Source of the DNA: Magicicada septendecula
Taxonomy: Eukaryota > Arthropoda > Insecta > Hemiptera > Cicadidae
Length of the DNA stretch: 64,000 bases
Assembly (NCBI GenBank): GCA_034769895.1
Contig: CM068373.1
Span: forward strand, 435,841,080-435,905,079
Direction: 5' to 3'
Shown: positions 1 through 10,852 of the stretch, piece by piece
Position numbering within the stretch: position 1 is the first letter of the stretch
How the letters are laid out: every line of letters starts with the position of its first letter
Program-made: the position numbers and the translations under genes
Notes under the pieces: generated by a model
What the model saw: only the letters and a program-made list of their open reading frames with translations
Told to the model about the DNA's origin: nothing
The model's database searches: none

Positions 1-736
1 TACATTTTTAACTATATTACTAAATACTTTACCAAACTAAATTTTACAGCTCTACCAACACCACACACACACATATGTAACTTACTTTTTACTAACTTAC
101 CTAACTTTTTACTAACCAATTATTCTTATAATTTTAAAGTTGTTTTGTTATTCTTTTAATTGTTTTTAAGGTTTTTACAGTTTAGTATGTCTTATATTTA
201 ATTCACTATTTTTTTACCAAGTTACTAAGTACTAAAAATTTGGTTGTAGGTAAGTTTTGATTTTGATTACGACACGACCAGACAGTGAACGTGGATATTT
301 TGTAAGATGAAACAAACATCAGACACAACAGAAAGAGACAATGTAATAAAGATGTCACAGAGTTATAAAATGTTTAATACTGCCATTATTTGTAAACAGT
401 GACTTAGCGTGTTGTGTCTGTTGCAATGTTTCTCCAAAGTCGAGCCTAGACATCAACAATCGTATATTTTGGATGTGTACACTTTATGTACATGTTGTGA
501 TTCACAAAAAAACATAATAATATATGATCCATATTGCTCTGGCATCTTAATTTGTTTGAATAAGTAACATCAGTAACAGTCACGCATGTGAAATGATTGT
601 GTGTGTGTGTGTGTTTACAGCAGATGTAAACTATCAATAAAGAACAGGAGAGACAATATTAATACAACAATTAGAAAGTAATATAGAGCACATTTATTTA
701 GGTCTACATGCAGTTACAATTATTTAGGTCAGTTCT
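1..736. other. AT-rich stretch, no gene recognised
   Basis: I see no protein family and no RNA gene here. Open frames are short and low in complexity. A short (TG)n run lies near 600-615. The right end abuts the acidic tail of the transposase fossil at 737, so part of this stretch may be the 3' end of that element, but I could not find an inverted repeat to mark its edge. Confidence 0.5.
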
Positions 737-1463
737 TCACCATACTAATATTTCTGTCACTGTTATCACTGTTAGCCTACTATCACTATCACTCAAATCA
801 TCTTCACTGCTGCTATCCTGTCTTATATTAATTTCTAAACGATCTGTTACAGTATCCATTATGGTCTAATCTCACGTAGGGACTTTCAGTTTTCATGACG
901 TCACATCTTGATCTCTAGTCTGCAGGAGAAATACAATAAAATTCCTTTTTCGCTAAGTTTATGACACTGTCTACAGAAAAATTCATGTTTTTTTCTTTTA
1001 ACGCTCCTTCATGGTTGCCCAAATAAGTTCCATAGGATTAAAATCCAGCTGATAGGATAGAAGTCATAAAACGTAATGTCCATGGATTGCCAAAGTAGCA
1101 TTTATTTTAAAAGTTTTCTATGTTGGTTTATTTTGTTTAATTAGTGCATAGAGCTCAAGTTTTAACATATATGGACTACAAGGAATGTCATGGTTCTGTA
1201 ACCAGTTAATCATGTCTGCCTTTTTTGTTAATGATGTTAGAGGTGGATTTATTTGTACATTATGGTAGTAGGCGGCCATTGTCTATTACTATTACGCTAT
1301 TCCTATTCAAATGAAATGAAACTAAATGCTTCACTTTTGATGAATACTGATATTTTAGAAAAGTACACACACAATAATCTTCAAATTGGCTTGGAGAAAA
1401 GTAAGCTATTATTCTCTGTTGACGCATGCAGAACAGCACGTACATAACCTGCACCTTTAGCAC
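737..1463 (-). pseudogene. Tc1/mariner-type DDE transposase fossil (C-terminal half)
   Basis: Read on the minus strand across frames, this matches the second half of a DDE_3-type (Tc1/mariner superfamily) transposase. The order is NSVIVIDNG (around a catalytic Asp), then KADMINWLQNHDIPCSPYML, then HGHYVL, then QLDFNPMELIWATMK (the conserved 'NPIE-WA-K' block holding the last acidic residue). An acidic tail rich in Asp/Ser/Glu follows, ending at a TGA at 737-739. In-frame stops and frameshifts break it, so it cannot make a working enzyme. Such proteins cut and paste DNA at TA sites. The N-terminal DNA-binding half was not found and the element ends were not seen. Family placement rests on motif recognition only. 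Confidence 0.7.
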
Positions 1464-1757
1464 AAAAACGGTTGATTCATGTCTACTGAATCTTACTGTA
1501 CTTGTGCAGTTACGTGCCCAACCACTGATATCAGTATCACTTTATCGATATCAGTATGTTACATGTTGTCATCAAAATAAGGAAAACAGACAGGGTGTTC
1601 AGTAGATGCGATGGTATAGACTAAATAAAATAAACAATTTAGATCATGAAACAAGTACATCCAATAGCAATTAGATTAGATAAAATGTGTTGTATTATTT
1701 AATGTATTTAAGCAAGAGGTAATGAAAGTGGTTTCAGTTCAATTCGTCTGTACCTAT

Positions 1758-3540
1758 GTGTCAAAATCTTGAGCCTATTGTACAGGATGTAGGCTGTGTT
1801 GACATCGGTCAGTGGGGTTAGGTAAGTAAGTATTGGTTTTATTTGTTTATTATTTTTCTTGAGGTGGCATTTTCAAGTAAAGCAAAACCACCTTTCCTAA
1901 TCTTATTCTTGAATATTTAAAATGGATTGCTCCCATTTGTCCAAATTCAGTGCATGTAATATATGGTAACATCTGCTGGTGTTTTTTATGTGTGGAGGTT
2001 AGCTATATCTACTGGTTGTGGTTTTATTTATTACTTTTATGAGTGGCAGTGTTTTAATACACCAAAAACCAACTTTCCTAAGCTTTTAGGAATTAGTCTG
2101 GCAAATCAGTATCTAGATGGAATGTACCAATTTAAGGGGGGGGGGATAATGCACAAGTACAAAAAATTAAAGTTTAATTTAAATTTATCATGTTTCTAAT
2201 AAAATTTTATACCTGAATTAGAATTTACTTAGAATATTTTAACAAAACTATTGTTGGAACCCTACAGGAGACCCCAACCAATGAAAAGATTAGTCACTAA
2301 TGTGGGGTATCAAGCTCACATCACTGTCATTGATTTCAGTAACAAGTAACAGACTATACAATGGCCATACTTTTTCCCGTGGCTCTTGATTTGATTTCAG
2401 AATTTTGTTTGTAATAACTACAGAAAATGACTTTCTCACTAAATGTGACTCTTCTGTTGAAGTTAAGAAAATTCTCTTTTATCTCATCTATAATATTATT
2501 TATATGAAAATACGGTTTGCCAAATACATGTATAGGCCTACCTGTTTATTAGCCTTCAACTTGTCTGCAAGAGCTTAGTTAATTTTATCAATATTACTTG
2601 ACAATCCTGGTCAGTCTGTAACCATCTATTACACATAAGAGTAGATTAAACATGATTTATTTGTTAATTATTATTTCGTAAAGTTAGTTTTATGAATATT
2701 CAAATACAGATTTAAGAATAACACACTGACATAGATCTGGAAGGCAAGTAAGTAAATTAGTCTACCTGAAAGGGAAGAAAAATAAAAACGTAAGTTGTTT
2801 GATTTCCATTACTGACCTGTATATTATTAGTCTACTTCTATCACTTGTTTCTACAGGAATGGATCTGTCTTGACAACTGAACAAGGAAGTGTATGCATTT
2901 TAAATTGTAATGGAAATGTGGCTAGACATAAGCAGACATTTCCTGAGTTGTAGAAAAGTCTTTGAATACAGTTTAACAAATATCTGATTATATTGGATAA
3001 ACCCGATCATGAAAAAAGGAACAAAAATATGACTGGTACGTAGAAGATGAAAAACAGCGTTAAAGAGTTTGCATCCTATTAAGATTAAAACCAACCAATA
3101 TCCAAGAGAATTACAAGTCTTAAATAAAAGATCACAGTGGAGGTGATAGATGTTTATGGATCACAAGTTTGGAATGTACACAAAAGAAATAAGGAAAGGT
3201 TAAGTTCGGTTAAAACTGGGTGCTGAAGGAGAAGTTGTAACTCAACAAGTGGCTAGTCATGGTTGGAAATGATGAAATAAGAAGGTGAACTGGAATGGAT
3301 ATAAATATTACAGGAACAGTAGAAGTTAAGAAATAAAATTTTATTGCCACCTACATAAAGTGCCTGAAATGAAGAGTTCTAAGCAACTGTTGAATAAACA
3401 CAACAACAAGAAGTAATGGTAGACCATAAATTTCCTGGGTCAGTGTCATATAAACTGTTATGAACAGCAGGGGCCTTCAAATCACAGGCTGTGAAGACAG
3501 AAAATGTTGGCAGATATTGAGATGTGGCAGACCCTGAACC
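1758..3540 (+). repeat. Repeat A, copy 1, left part
   Basis: This unclassified interspersed repeat recurs at 37190-37747 plus 41203-43266 (same orientation) and, inverted, at 47095-52305. Identity is high across the whole stretch, including a poly-G run near 2138 that also appears near 37553. No protein domain is visible. Its right half resumes at 32763 after element B and all its nested insertions. Comparison with the other copies gives the empty sites used to define the insertions here. Confidence 0.8.
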
Positions 3541-3654
3541 CTGTATCACACTATGCTACTTAACTAGTCGCTACTAAATACATGCTACTACATTTTATGA
3601 GTATTTCTAGGTCACAATATTTTTAGGTAGCCGCCATTTAGTAGTGGTTAGTAC

Positions 3655-6528
3655 ACTACTACTACTACTACTACTACTACTCTCCAGCACTACAGCCCAT
3701 GGTGAGCCTTGGCCTCCGCTACGACCCGTCTCCACTCATCTCTGTCCACTGCCTTCAGTCTCCAGTTCCTAATGCCCATCTTTCTTAGATCTTCTTCCAC
3801 ATCCTGCTGCCATCTTCTTCGAGGCCTTCCTCTTCTTCTTTTGCCCAGTATCGTTCCACTTAATATAGTTTTGGGCATCCTCGTAACATTCATACAGAAT
3901 ACGTGTCCCAGCCATCTAATTCTAGCTGTTTTTACGTGTCTCACCAGGTCTTGTCCACCAATCAACTCATTTATTTCACCGTTATTTCGTATCCTATACA
4001 TATTCCCTTCCTTCACCGGTCCAAATATCTGTCTCAAAATTCTTCTTTCAAAAATTCTTAGTGCACTTATATCCTTATTTACGAGAGTCCATGTCTCGGA
4101 TGCATAAGTAACAACAGGTCTGATCAGTGTTTTATATAACATCAATTTGGTTCTTGGAGTTAGAAGCTTTGATTTCAGTAATGATTGGTTTGCATAGTAG
4201 GCTCTATTGCCGGTTATGATTCTATTTACTATTTCGCTGCTCACTTGGTTTTCATTATTCAGAATAACACCTAGGTACTTAAATTCTGTAACTCCTTGGA
4301 AACAGTAATGGCCTGTGTGAAGGTCTAGCAGTTCTCTATTTTCCTTTGCAGACACTTTCATGTATTTTGTTTTAGCCTCATTGACTTCCAAACCAATCCT
4401 GCTCACTTCCCTCTCTATTTCAATAAAGGTGTCTTTTAATACATTTTTGTTCCTGGCTACCAGCACAATATCATCCGCATATGCTCCTAGTTGCCTCGTC
4501 CTTTTGAAGATGTGTCCTCTGAAGTCTATCTTGTTTATAGCATAGTGTAGTACCAAGTTAAAGAGGGTCGCAGATAATGCATCACCCTGCTTTACTCCAG
4601 TACCAACTGTAAAATCTCGGCTTTTGTTTCTTCCCAGAACTACTTTTCCCCTGAAATCATTCAGACTGAGCAGTACCAGTGTCACAATCTTTTGAGGTAC
4701 TCCCAATTCTTCCAATGCTATTCGCAACATTATTCGATTTACACTATCGAAGGCTTGCCTGAAATCTATAAACAGTATATGGATGTCAATACCATATTCG
4801 AAACATCTTTCGAGTGACTGCCTCATGACGAAAATTTGATCGACTGTGCTCCGGTCGGCTCTAAATCCACTTTGATGTTCACTTAGGATTTCCTCTGCAT
4901 ATACATTTAGCCTATTAAGGAGAATCATGGACAATATCTTATAGACACAGCTTAGCAGTGTTATGCCCCTATAATTGCTGCATACAGTTTTATCTCCTTT
5001 TTTAAAAACTGGGCATATTACTCCAGTCTTCCAGTCATTTGGCATTGTCTCTTCCTCCCATACACTACATACTATATCATGAATTTGTGCAGTTAGTGCT
5101 CCACCGCCTTTTTTGATCAGTTCAGGGCTAAGCTGATCTTTGCCAGGCGTTTTCCCGTTCTTTAGTCGATTAATTGCTCTTCTCACTTCCTCAACTGAGG
5201 GAGTTTCTACATATGGTTCTGGACCTATTCTTACATTCTCTTCTACAGTCTCCATTGTGTCAGGCTTATTTAATATTTCTTCAAAATATTCAGCCCATCT
5301 GTTGAGGATCAGCCTGTCTTCTGCTATTAGTTTTCCATCTTTGTCTTTGCAGATATTTAGCTTTGGTTGGTAACTTCTGTTTATACTTCTTATCCTCATT
5401 ATACAGGTTTTTTGTTTTCTTCTGTTCTGATAATTCCTCTATTTTGCGCACCTTCTCCTTCATGTATTCTCTTTTTTTCTTCTTACATAAATGGTTTGCC
5501 TCGCGTCTGCTAGCTCTATATCGGTCACTATTCTGTCTAGTGTTTCTCTCCAACATTTTCCTTCTGTATTCATTCTTTCTTTGTATAGCTTCTCTGCACT
5601 CGTCATCAAACCATTCGGACTGTTTTCTCCTTTTCACACCTACTATCTCTCTAGCCGCCTCTATAACGGCTTCTTTTATGTTTGCCCACTTTTCTTCAAT
5701 ATTATTGATTTCCTTATCAAGTTTGTTAGCTATCATTAGTTGGTATTGACCACAACACTGACCATCTTTAAGTTTATCGACATCCCATTTCATTCTTTTC
5801 TCTCCTTTATCTTTTTGGATCGTAGCTAGCTTTTCTCTGACCACTGCTCTCACCAGATAGTGATCAGTATCACAGTTTGGACCTCTCATTGCTCTAGTGT
5901 CTACTACAGAGGTTGCATGTCTTTTGCTAACAAGAACATGATCAATTTGATTCATTAGATCAGTCCCAGGGGCTCTCCATGTCCCTAAGTGGATTCTTTT
6001 ATGATCAAAACTGGTGCTTTTTATGATCATTCCGCACGCTGTAGCGAACTCTGCAAGCATTCTTCCATTGTCACTGGATTCATTGTGCAGGGAGAATTTC
6101 CCAGCAACGCCCTTCAGAAAATTCTCTTTTCCAATCTTAGCATTAAAGTCCCCCAGAATGATAACTAAGTCGTATTTTGGGACTGCTCCATACACTCTTG
6201 TTAATTTTCCATAAAATTCCTCCTTCTCTTCATCTGATTTATCCTCAGTTGGTGCATGTACTGATATGAGTGTTATATTTCTGAAATGGCCTTTCATTCT
6301 TAGTTTGCATATTCTATCAGATATTGGTTCAATTCCAATTACCCTGTCAGATATTTTCTTGTTCATTATGAACCCAGTCCCAAACTGACCTGTTCTTGCT
6401 GTAGGTCCACTGTAAATGAACTTGAAATCTCTTTTCTCGATCACTCCTTGTCCTTGCCATCTAATCTCTTGTAAGGCAATAATATCCAAATGAAATCTGT
6501 TCATTTCATCAGCAACTTCCCTCATCTC
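3655..6528 (-). mobile_element. RTE-like non-LTR retrotransposon, 5'-truncated
   Basis: The element is bounded by a perfect 12-bp target-site duplication, AGTGGTTAGTAC, at 3643-3654 and 6529-6540. The undisturbed site is present once at about 43370-43382 in element B copy 2. On the minus strand it runs endonuclease, reverse transcriptase, then an (AGT)n microsatellite tail (ACT repeats at 3655-3680). It has no poly(A), as is usual for RTE-type elements. The 5' edge falls inside the endonuclease, so the leader and the first residues of the ORF are missing: ordinary 5' truncation during target-primed reverse transcription. Confidence 0.85.
3690..5399 (-). CDS. RTE-like LINE reverse transcriptase
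   Basis: This 569-residue frame holds a full reverse transcriptase. Finger motifs read FKKGDKTVCSNYRGITLL, the first catalytic block is LFIDFRQAFDSVNR, then GVKQGDALS, and the active site is YADDIVLVA. A thumb region follows, and the C-terminal block reads RIRWLGHVFCMN, a signature of RTE-like elements. The protein copies element RNA into DNA at a nicked target. It is one frame off the endonuclease frame upstream (overlap at about 5290-5399), so a one-base indel near 5400 separates two halves of what is normally a single polyprotein. The enzyme half itself has no internal stop. Confidence 0.88.
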   Translation of the reverse strand: MRIRSINRSYQPKLNICKDKDGKLIAEDRLILNRWAEYFEEILNKPDTMETVEENVRIGPEPYVETPSVEEVRRAINRLKNGKTPGKDQLSPELIKKGGGALTAQIHDIVCSVWEEETMPNDWKTGVICPVFKKGDKTVCSNYRGITLLSCVYKILSMILLNRLNVYAEEILSEHQSGFRADRSTVDQIFVMRQSLERCFEYGIDIHILFIDFRQAFDSVNRIMLRIALEELGVPQKIVTLVLLSLNDFRGKVVLGRNKSRDFTVGTGVKQGDALSATLFNLVLHYAINKIDFRGHIFKRTRQLGAYADDIVLVARNKNVLKDTFIEIEREVSRIGLEVNEAKTKYMKVSAKENRELLDLHTGHYCFQGVTEFKYLGVILNNENQVSSEIVNRIITGNRAYYANQSLLKSKLLTPRTKLMLYKTLIRPVVTYASETWTLVNKDISALRIFERRILRQIFGPVKEGNMYRIRNNGEINELIGGQDLVRHVKTARIRWLGHVFCMNVTRMPKTILSGTILGKRRRGRPRRRWQQDVEEDLRKMGIRNWRLKAVDRDEWRRVVAEAKAHHGL

Positions 6529-6600
6529 AGTGGTTAGTACAGCAAAGTACATAGTTGTGTAGATTGGTTTGATGTTAAAAAGTATTGTGCAGAACGTCAT
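5290..6600 (-). pseudogene. RTE-like LINE apurinic-type endonuclease (5'-truncated)
   Basis: An exonuclease-endonuclease-phosphatase fold is visible: LDIIALQEIRW (metal-binding Glu), ILGDFNAKIG (catalytic Asp/Asn), NQIDHVLVS and NCDTDHYLVRA (catalytic Asp-His). It nicks the target DNA that primes reverse transcription. Only the part downstream of 6528 belongs to the element. The first residues of the open frame (6529-6600) come from element B, so the usual N-terminal strand with the first catalytic Asn is lost. The frame continues past the RT overlap and ends at 5290 after a one-base frameshift. A nuclease lacking that strand is unlikely to work. Confidence 0.85.
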
Positions 6601-6829
6601 CGTGAGTGTGCGAACATGAGGCTTTGAGACACCTGTTGCTGATTGGTGTTAGAGCTTTGTAAGGAGCTGCTGCATAACATCAGGAACAAAAATAAATGCA
6701 TGTTGGTTCGGGAATCGACATGTAGAATGGATAAACTGGGAACTTCAACAACACTAATCCGAGAGCTGGCAATTGAGGTCCCCCAATCGTACCACATTAC
6801 ATCATGCCTTACCAAAGTTTCAGGAGTTG

Positions 6830-7067
6830 CTAGATTTAGTGTCACCAAAGTAAATTTGGTTGTATCCATCTTCTGTTGTGGCACTACGCTTTCAGAATGT
6901 TTAATTTTATTCAGTTCATTATGATAAGCACCAAGGAGTGTTTTAATTTTGTTTTTTAAAGCATCTCCCTTTGTTGGTAATCAGGGAAGTTCCAGCTCAT
7001 CTAGCAACCAAGTGAAAGCAGTTTTATTGTGATGTGTTTCAAATACTCTATGGATGTAATGTCCCAC
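6830..7067 (-). pseudogene. MADF-like domain gene, copy 1 (3' part)
   Basis: This is the minus-strand C-terminal part of the MADF-like frame seen whole at 46382-46700. It covers the segment after the LWDITS motif, through the helix with LLDELELP. It shares the frameshift present in the other copies. hAT-1 cut the gene at 7067; the first part lies at 32351-32420 on the other side of the nest. A MADF domain binds DNA and, in transposons, is thought to help guide the transposase. The gene is dead here. Confidence 0.5.
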
Positions 7068-7326
7068 CAGGGTTGCCAAAAACCAGATTTTTTTATAAAA
7101 ACCAAAAAAACCCGGTTTTTTGGTTTAAACCGGTTTTTTTGGTTTAAACCAGTTAATTCAATCCTCATTGTTTTATTAGAATTTTTATTTGTACATTGAA
7201 AACACAACTCCTTTTTGTACAACTTTAATGTGAAACACAACATAACATATAAAAAAACAAAAATATGCATGTGGCTATCTGCACCTTATATATATCAATT
7301 TAAGTTTTCATAAAATGCTAACATGG

Positions 7327-8871
7327 CTAAGGATTGGCACTACTATTAAACGTTTTAAATAAAAACGCGAGTCTCGAGGCTTTTTCCGTTCCCAGTTTGT
7401 TTCTAAGCTTGGAATGTACTAAACCAAAAGAAGAAAAAATTCTTTCCACACTCGCAGATGATGCTTGAGCAGTCAGCAGTTGTTCAATGATAGAAAATAC
7501 GTCGGTATTAACAGCGTCAATCGCTTCTTTTTGGCTTTTCCACCATTCATGTGCAGAAACTTCCGTCACCACAGATTCGTGAAAAAATGATTCCATGAAT
7601 GGAGAAGCTTTGGCTTGAAATTTGATTATCAATGGGAGAAGATAAGCTGATGCATACTTCGAACATGCAAAATCCAGCCCAATTTTCTTCTCATTTTCAG
7701 TTAGTTGTAAGTGGGGTTCAGTATTAATAATCTGTTTTGGATCAATTATGTATGCAAGAAAATGAGCTGGAGTTAATGCCATGTTGTACCTGTTGATAAA
7801 TTTTTGTTTGATGGTTTCATCTTGTGTAGCATCCCAGAATTCTTTTTTAAGTTGTTTCCACAAATACACAGCATGAGCGATAGGACATTCATTGCATTGT
7901 ACTTTATCAAGTGTTACACTAATAGGCTTTTATATAGCAATCATATCTTCCACATTTCTTTTTAACATAATATTAGTGACTTTGCTTTGCACGTTATCAT
8001 CAATTTTATCTCGATGGTCTTCACAGATTTTAAAAAGCACAGACCAGCCTTTGATATAAGCCTGCAAACAATCCACTAAACTATTCCAACGAGTGTTAGC
8101 TGGCATAATAAAGTTTGGAGTATCTGATTGTCTATAGAGAGCATTTGCAAAATGGTTGTTTCAAAAATACTTAACAATAACAAGAACATGTTCTTTGATA
8201 TTTGGAAACTGACAGTCTTTTGCATGGAGATTCAAAATGTGTGCAGAACAACCATATGTTATTACATTTAAGTCATCATGATTTTCTAATAATTGTCGCA
8301 TTTTTGCAACATTATTAGCATTATCAGTCACAACTGAATGCACATAACACTTTAGTTCTTCTTCACATTTCTTGATGCTGTTACATGCAATCTCTGCCAA
8401 GTATTCAGATGTGTGTCAATTTCATGAGGTATCAACTGTGTCTACCAAATATGTATCACCTGTTGCAGTTGTTACAGTAACACACACAATTGGTTCATTG
8501 TGGACATTTGACCAACCATCAATCCCTGCACAAACAATTTTATTTTGTAACATTTCTGGGCACTTGCGTTTTTCTTCCATATAAATTGTATCCAACAAAG
8601 TATCTCCAATTTCTCTTCTACTCGGAGGATTATAACCGGGACGCAGTTGCTTCATTAATTGAATAAACTGTGGATGTTCAACACTGCAAAATGCCATATT
8701 GGTAGCATAAACCAATCGAGCTACTTGGAGATCTAATAAACCTTTTTCTTGTGATGTAGTTTTCACAACAAATGTATGTAATGAAGATGAAGCAGCCTTT
8801 TTTGCCTTACTTGGGGTACATACTGAAAATTGACTGGTATCTGTTAATTCCTTTTTTTTGTGTCTGTGTGT
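7327..8871 (-). pseudogene. hAT-1 transposase, exon 2 (catalytic and dimerisation domains)
   Basis: A single frame runs from a splice acceptor at 8872 (long pyrimidine tract then CAG on the minus strand) to the stop at 7327. It carries CAGIDGWSN (first catalytic Asp region), VVTDNANNV (second Asp) with CSAHILNL, then NTRWNS, EWW, and the hAT C-terminal dimerisation block SASVERIFSSFGLVHSKLRN. Four in-frame stops interrupt it, near 8404-8420 (two), 8160 and 7930; three of them are TGA. The exon upstream is the BED finger at 10164-10342. The enzyme would cut the element at its 8-bp target site. This copy is inactive. Confidence 0.82.
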
Positions 8872-10163
8872 CTGGAAAAAATAAAAAAATTGCTAATTGT
8901 ACGTGGTGCCATATCGAACTATTTTTACTGAATTACGCAGACAACACTAGAACAAAGATAAGGCACAACCGAATGTACTACAGCAATCACGATGTTTGGA
9001 ACTAAACGGTATGTAAGTTACTGTTGAATGATCTGGCTGCAAACTGACAGTACACTGAATACAATTTATCAAAAAATTAGGTTTTTTAAACATAGGGTTG
9101 GGGGTACAATGGACCATTTTCAACTTTCGAAAATTTTAAATCGCGATTTTTTCAAAAGTATGAATATTATCAAAACAGGAAAATTTTTATCAGATTTATT
9201 TAAAAAAACTCACACATATTATTTGTATTATTGTAATACAGTTTAGGAATTACGACAGCTGCAGTGGTACGAATTAGACTGTTAAAAATATTTAATATAT
9301 TTATAACTTTTAAGAATGTTTTGATTCCTTAAAATAACAGTAAAATTTCAAAAATTATTTAATATAAATATTTTGTTAATTAAATCATTGTTTTTGCCGC
9401 GCATCTTTTATAGTGCCTAGTCTAGACTTATGCAATTTTTTTTGTTGAATATATGCATTATTTGATATAGTGTATGTATATATTTATGTATATATAATAT
9501 GTTTAAAAAATCTTTTACATTATTATATTAATATATGAGTGATTCCATGGAAAATTTTCCCCTTCTTGTTTAAAACAAAAAAAATTTTCAACCCATTTTA
9601 TTTTGGAAAAATTTCCATAGTTTTGTAATTATGATCCTTTATTTGATGTTGTATCATTAAAATAAGTGTATAAAAACTTCACAATTTATTTTAGATAAAT
9701 ATAGGTATAGTTTTTCAGATTTTTTATTTTTAGATAAATATATAGATGCATCACATCCTGCTAGTTTAGTGTAAAAAGTTTTTCAGTGTATGATTTCCGA
9801 GCCAATCGCGCAGGAACTGTACAGCTCCGTCAAAAGTCAAAACTGTACATTAGCTCATGAAGTGACACAACAATGTTGGCCTTGAGAGTTTGTGCAGCGA
9901 AAACTTAATTTTGTATATAGTATTTTGCTGTATTTCGGCCGAAATATGACAATTATCGTTATAAAACTGCGTATCAGTATCATAGTAGAAGGATTTATTG
10001 TTATACAGGATATCATGGTAACGGTAGGCATTATACATTAGCCTTATACCTTATAGATGATGGGCCGGGGATTTTCAAAAGCATCGTTGTAGAGGGAGTT
10101 ATTGTTGTAACGGATATCGTTCTAGAGAGGTTCCACTAAAAAAAATAAAATTAACATACTTAC
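8872..10163 (-). other. hAT-1 transposase intron
   Basis: The intron is bounded on the minus strand by a consensus donor GTAAGTATG at 10163 and a TTTTTTCCAG acceptor ending at 8872, giving about 1.29 kb. It contains no reading frame of note. Its 5' third holds a pogo/Tigger-like end fragment near 9990-10137. The splice sites are predicted from sequence only. Confidence 0.6.
9990..10137 (-). repeat. pogo/Tigger-like terminal fragment
   Basis: The minus strand starts at about 10137 with AGTGGAACCTCTCTAGAACG, followed by ATATCCGTTACAACAATAAC. This resembles the 'CAGTnnAACCTCnnTATAACG' ends of pogo/Tigger and related MITE elements. I found no matching opposite end, so it is a solo end or a decayed MITE inside the hAT-1 intron. 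Confidence 0.4.
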
Positions 10164-10342
10164 CATCATCATCACTATCGGTTCCGACGGTTCCACTTTT
10201 CTATATGCTTTTTCAATCCGCTTACTTGGCCTTCTAATTCATGTCCACATTTTTTACACTTAGCTCTGTGTCCTTTTCTGCCTCCCTCATTTTTGAGTTC
10301 ATCGTAATACAGCCACACTAAATCTATTTTTCTTCCACTCAT
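10164..10342 (-). pseudogene. hAT-1 transposase, exon 1 (BED zinc finger)
   Basis: From an ATG at 10342 the minus strand encodes about 50 residues of a BED-type finger: a W/Y-rich start (LVWLYYDEL), then CKKCGHEL and LKKHIEKW. A BED finger needs C-x2-C then H-x3-5-C/H. Here the last ligand is lost: a single missing base turns the expected HIEKC into HIEKW, and a TAG follows seven codons later. The shifted frame runs through an acidic SDDD stretch straight to the splice donor at 10163. The BED finger would bind the element ends. It was too short to stand out as an ORF. Confidence 0.65.
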
Positions 10343-10399
10343 TGTAGCGCATCAGTTCACTTCTGAACAGCAAATGAAAATTACACGTCTCTTTCTCAT

Positions 10400-10665
10400 A
10401 CAAGTGTATTCGGGGAATCACGTACGCCAAGATTTAGGGAATCCCATATGCCACGAATTCGGGGAATCACGTTAGGGTATGTACACACTAGGCGCACGCG
10501 TGTGACCGCTCGCGAGCGAACTCATACGTTCACTCAGTGTGTACGTCAAAACGAAGGCGAACGAACGCATTCGTTTGCCTGTGCTCATGTTCGCTCGGGA
10601 GGCGGTACATCAAAGAAAACTTCGGACCGCACGTGCTCGGCTTGGTCATAATGTGTACGTCAGCA
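10400..10665. promoter_or_regulatory. CpG-rich segment upstream of hAT-1 exon 1
   Basis: A GC- and CpG-dense block sits in otherwise AT-rich DNA. It holds a direct repeat of ATTCGGGGAATCACGT (about 10410 and 10455), palindromes such as CTCGCGAG and ACGCGT, and a repeated TGTGTACGTCA (about 10538 and 10652). It lies just 5' of the transposase ATG, so it may be the hAT-1 promoter. Imperfect GTACACA-type inverted ends at about 10470 and 10660 leave open a small MITE instead. Confidence 0.35.
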
Positions 10666-10852
10666 AGAATGCTGGACCTTTTCGGTTAATTGGCAGCATG
10701 AGACTCTACGTAGCAATCGCCAGTAACCACGCATTTCCCCCTCCAACGCATTTTGCAAACATTCCATGGTGACAGCACTGGCCCTGTCACTCTGTATGCA
10801 GCAGTCGTTGTAGTAGTACAAGTGTAATTTCCTTCAGAAGTGTAGTAAAATC

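Noticed and set aside
3655-3680. (ACT)n tract as a separate microsatellite or CRISPR-like array
   Set aside because: It lies exactly between the TSD and the RT frame, so it is the LINE's 3' tail.
3709-6214. Several plus-strand frames of 60-130 codons
   Set aside because: All are antisense to the RTE endonuclease-RT frames.
8372-9246. Plus-strand frames of 70-77 codons in the hAT-1 region
   Set aside because: Antisense to the transposase or within its intron; no domain.
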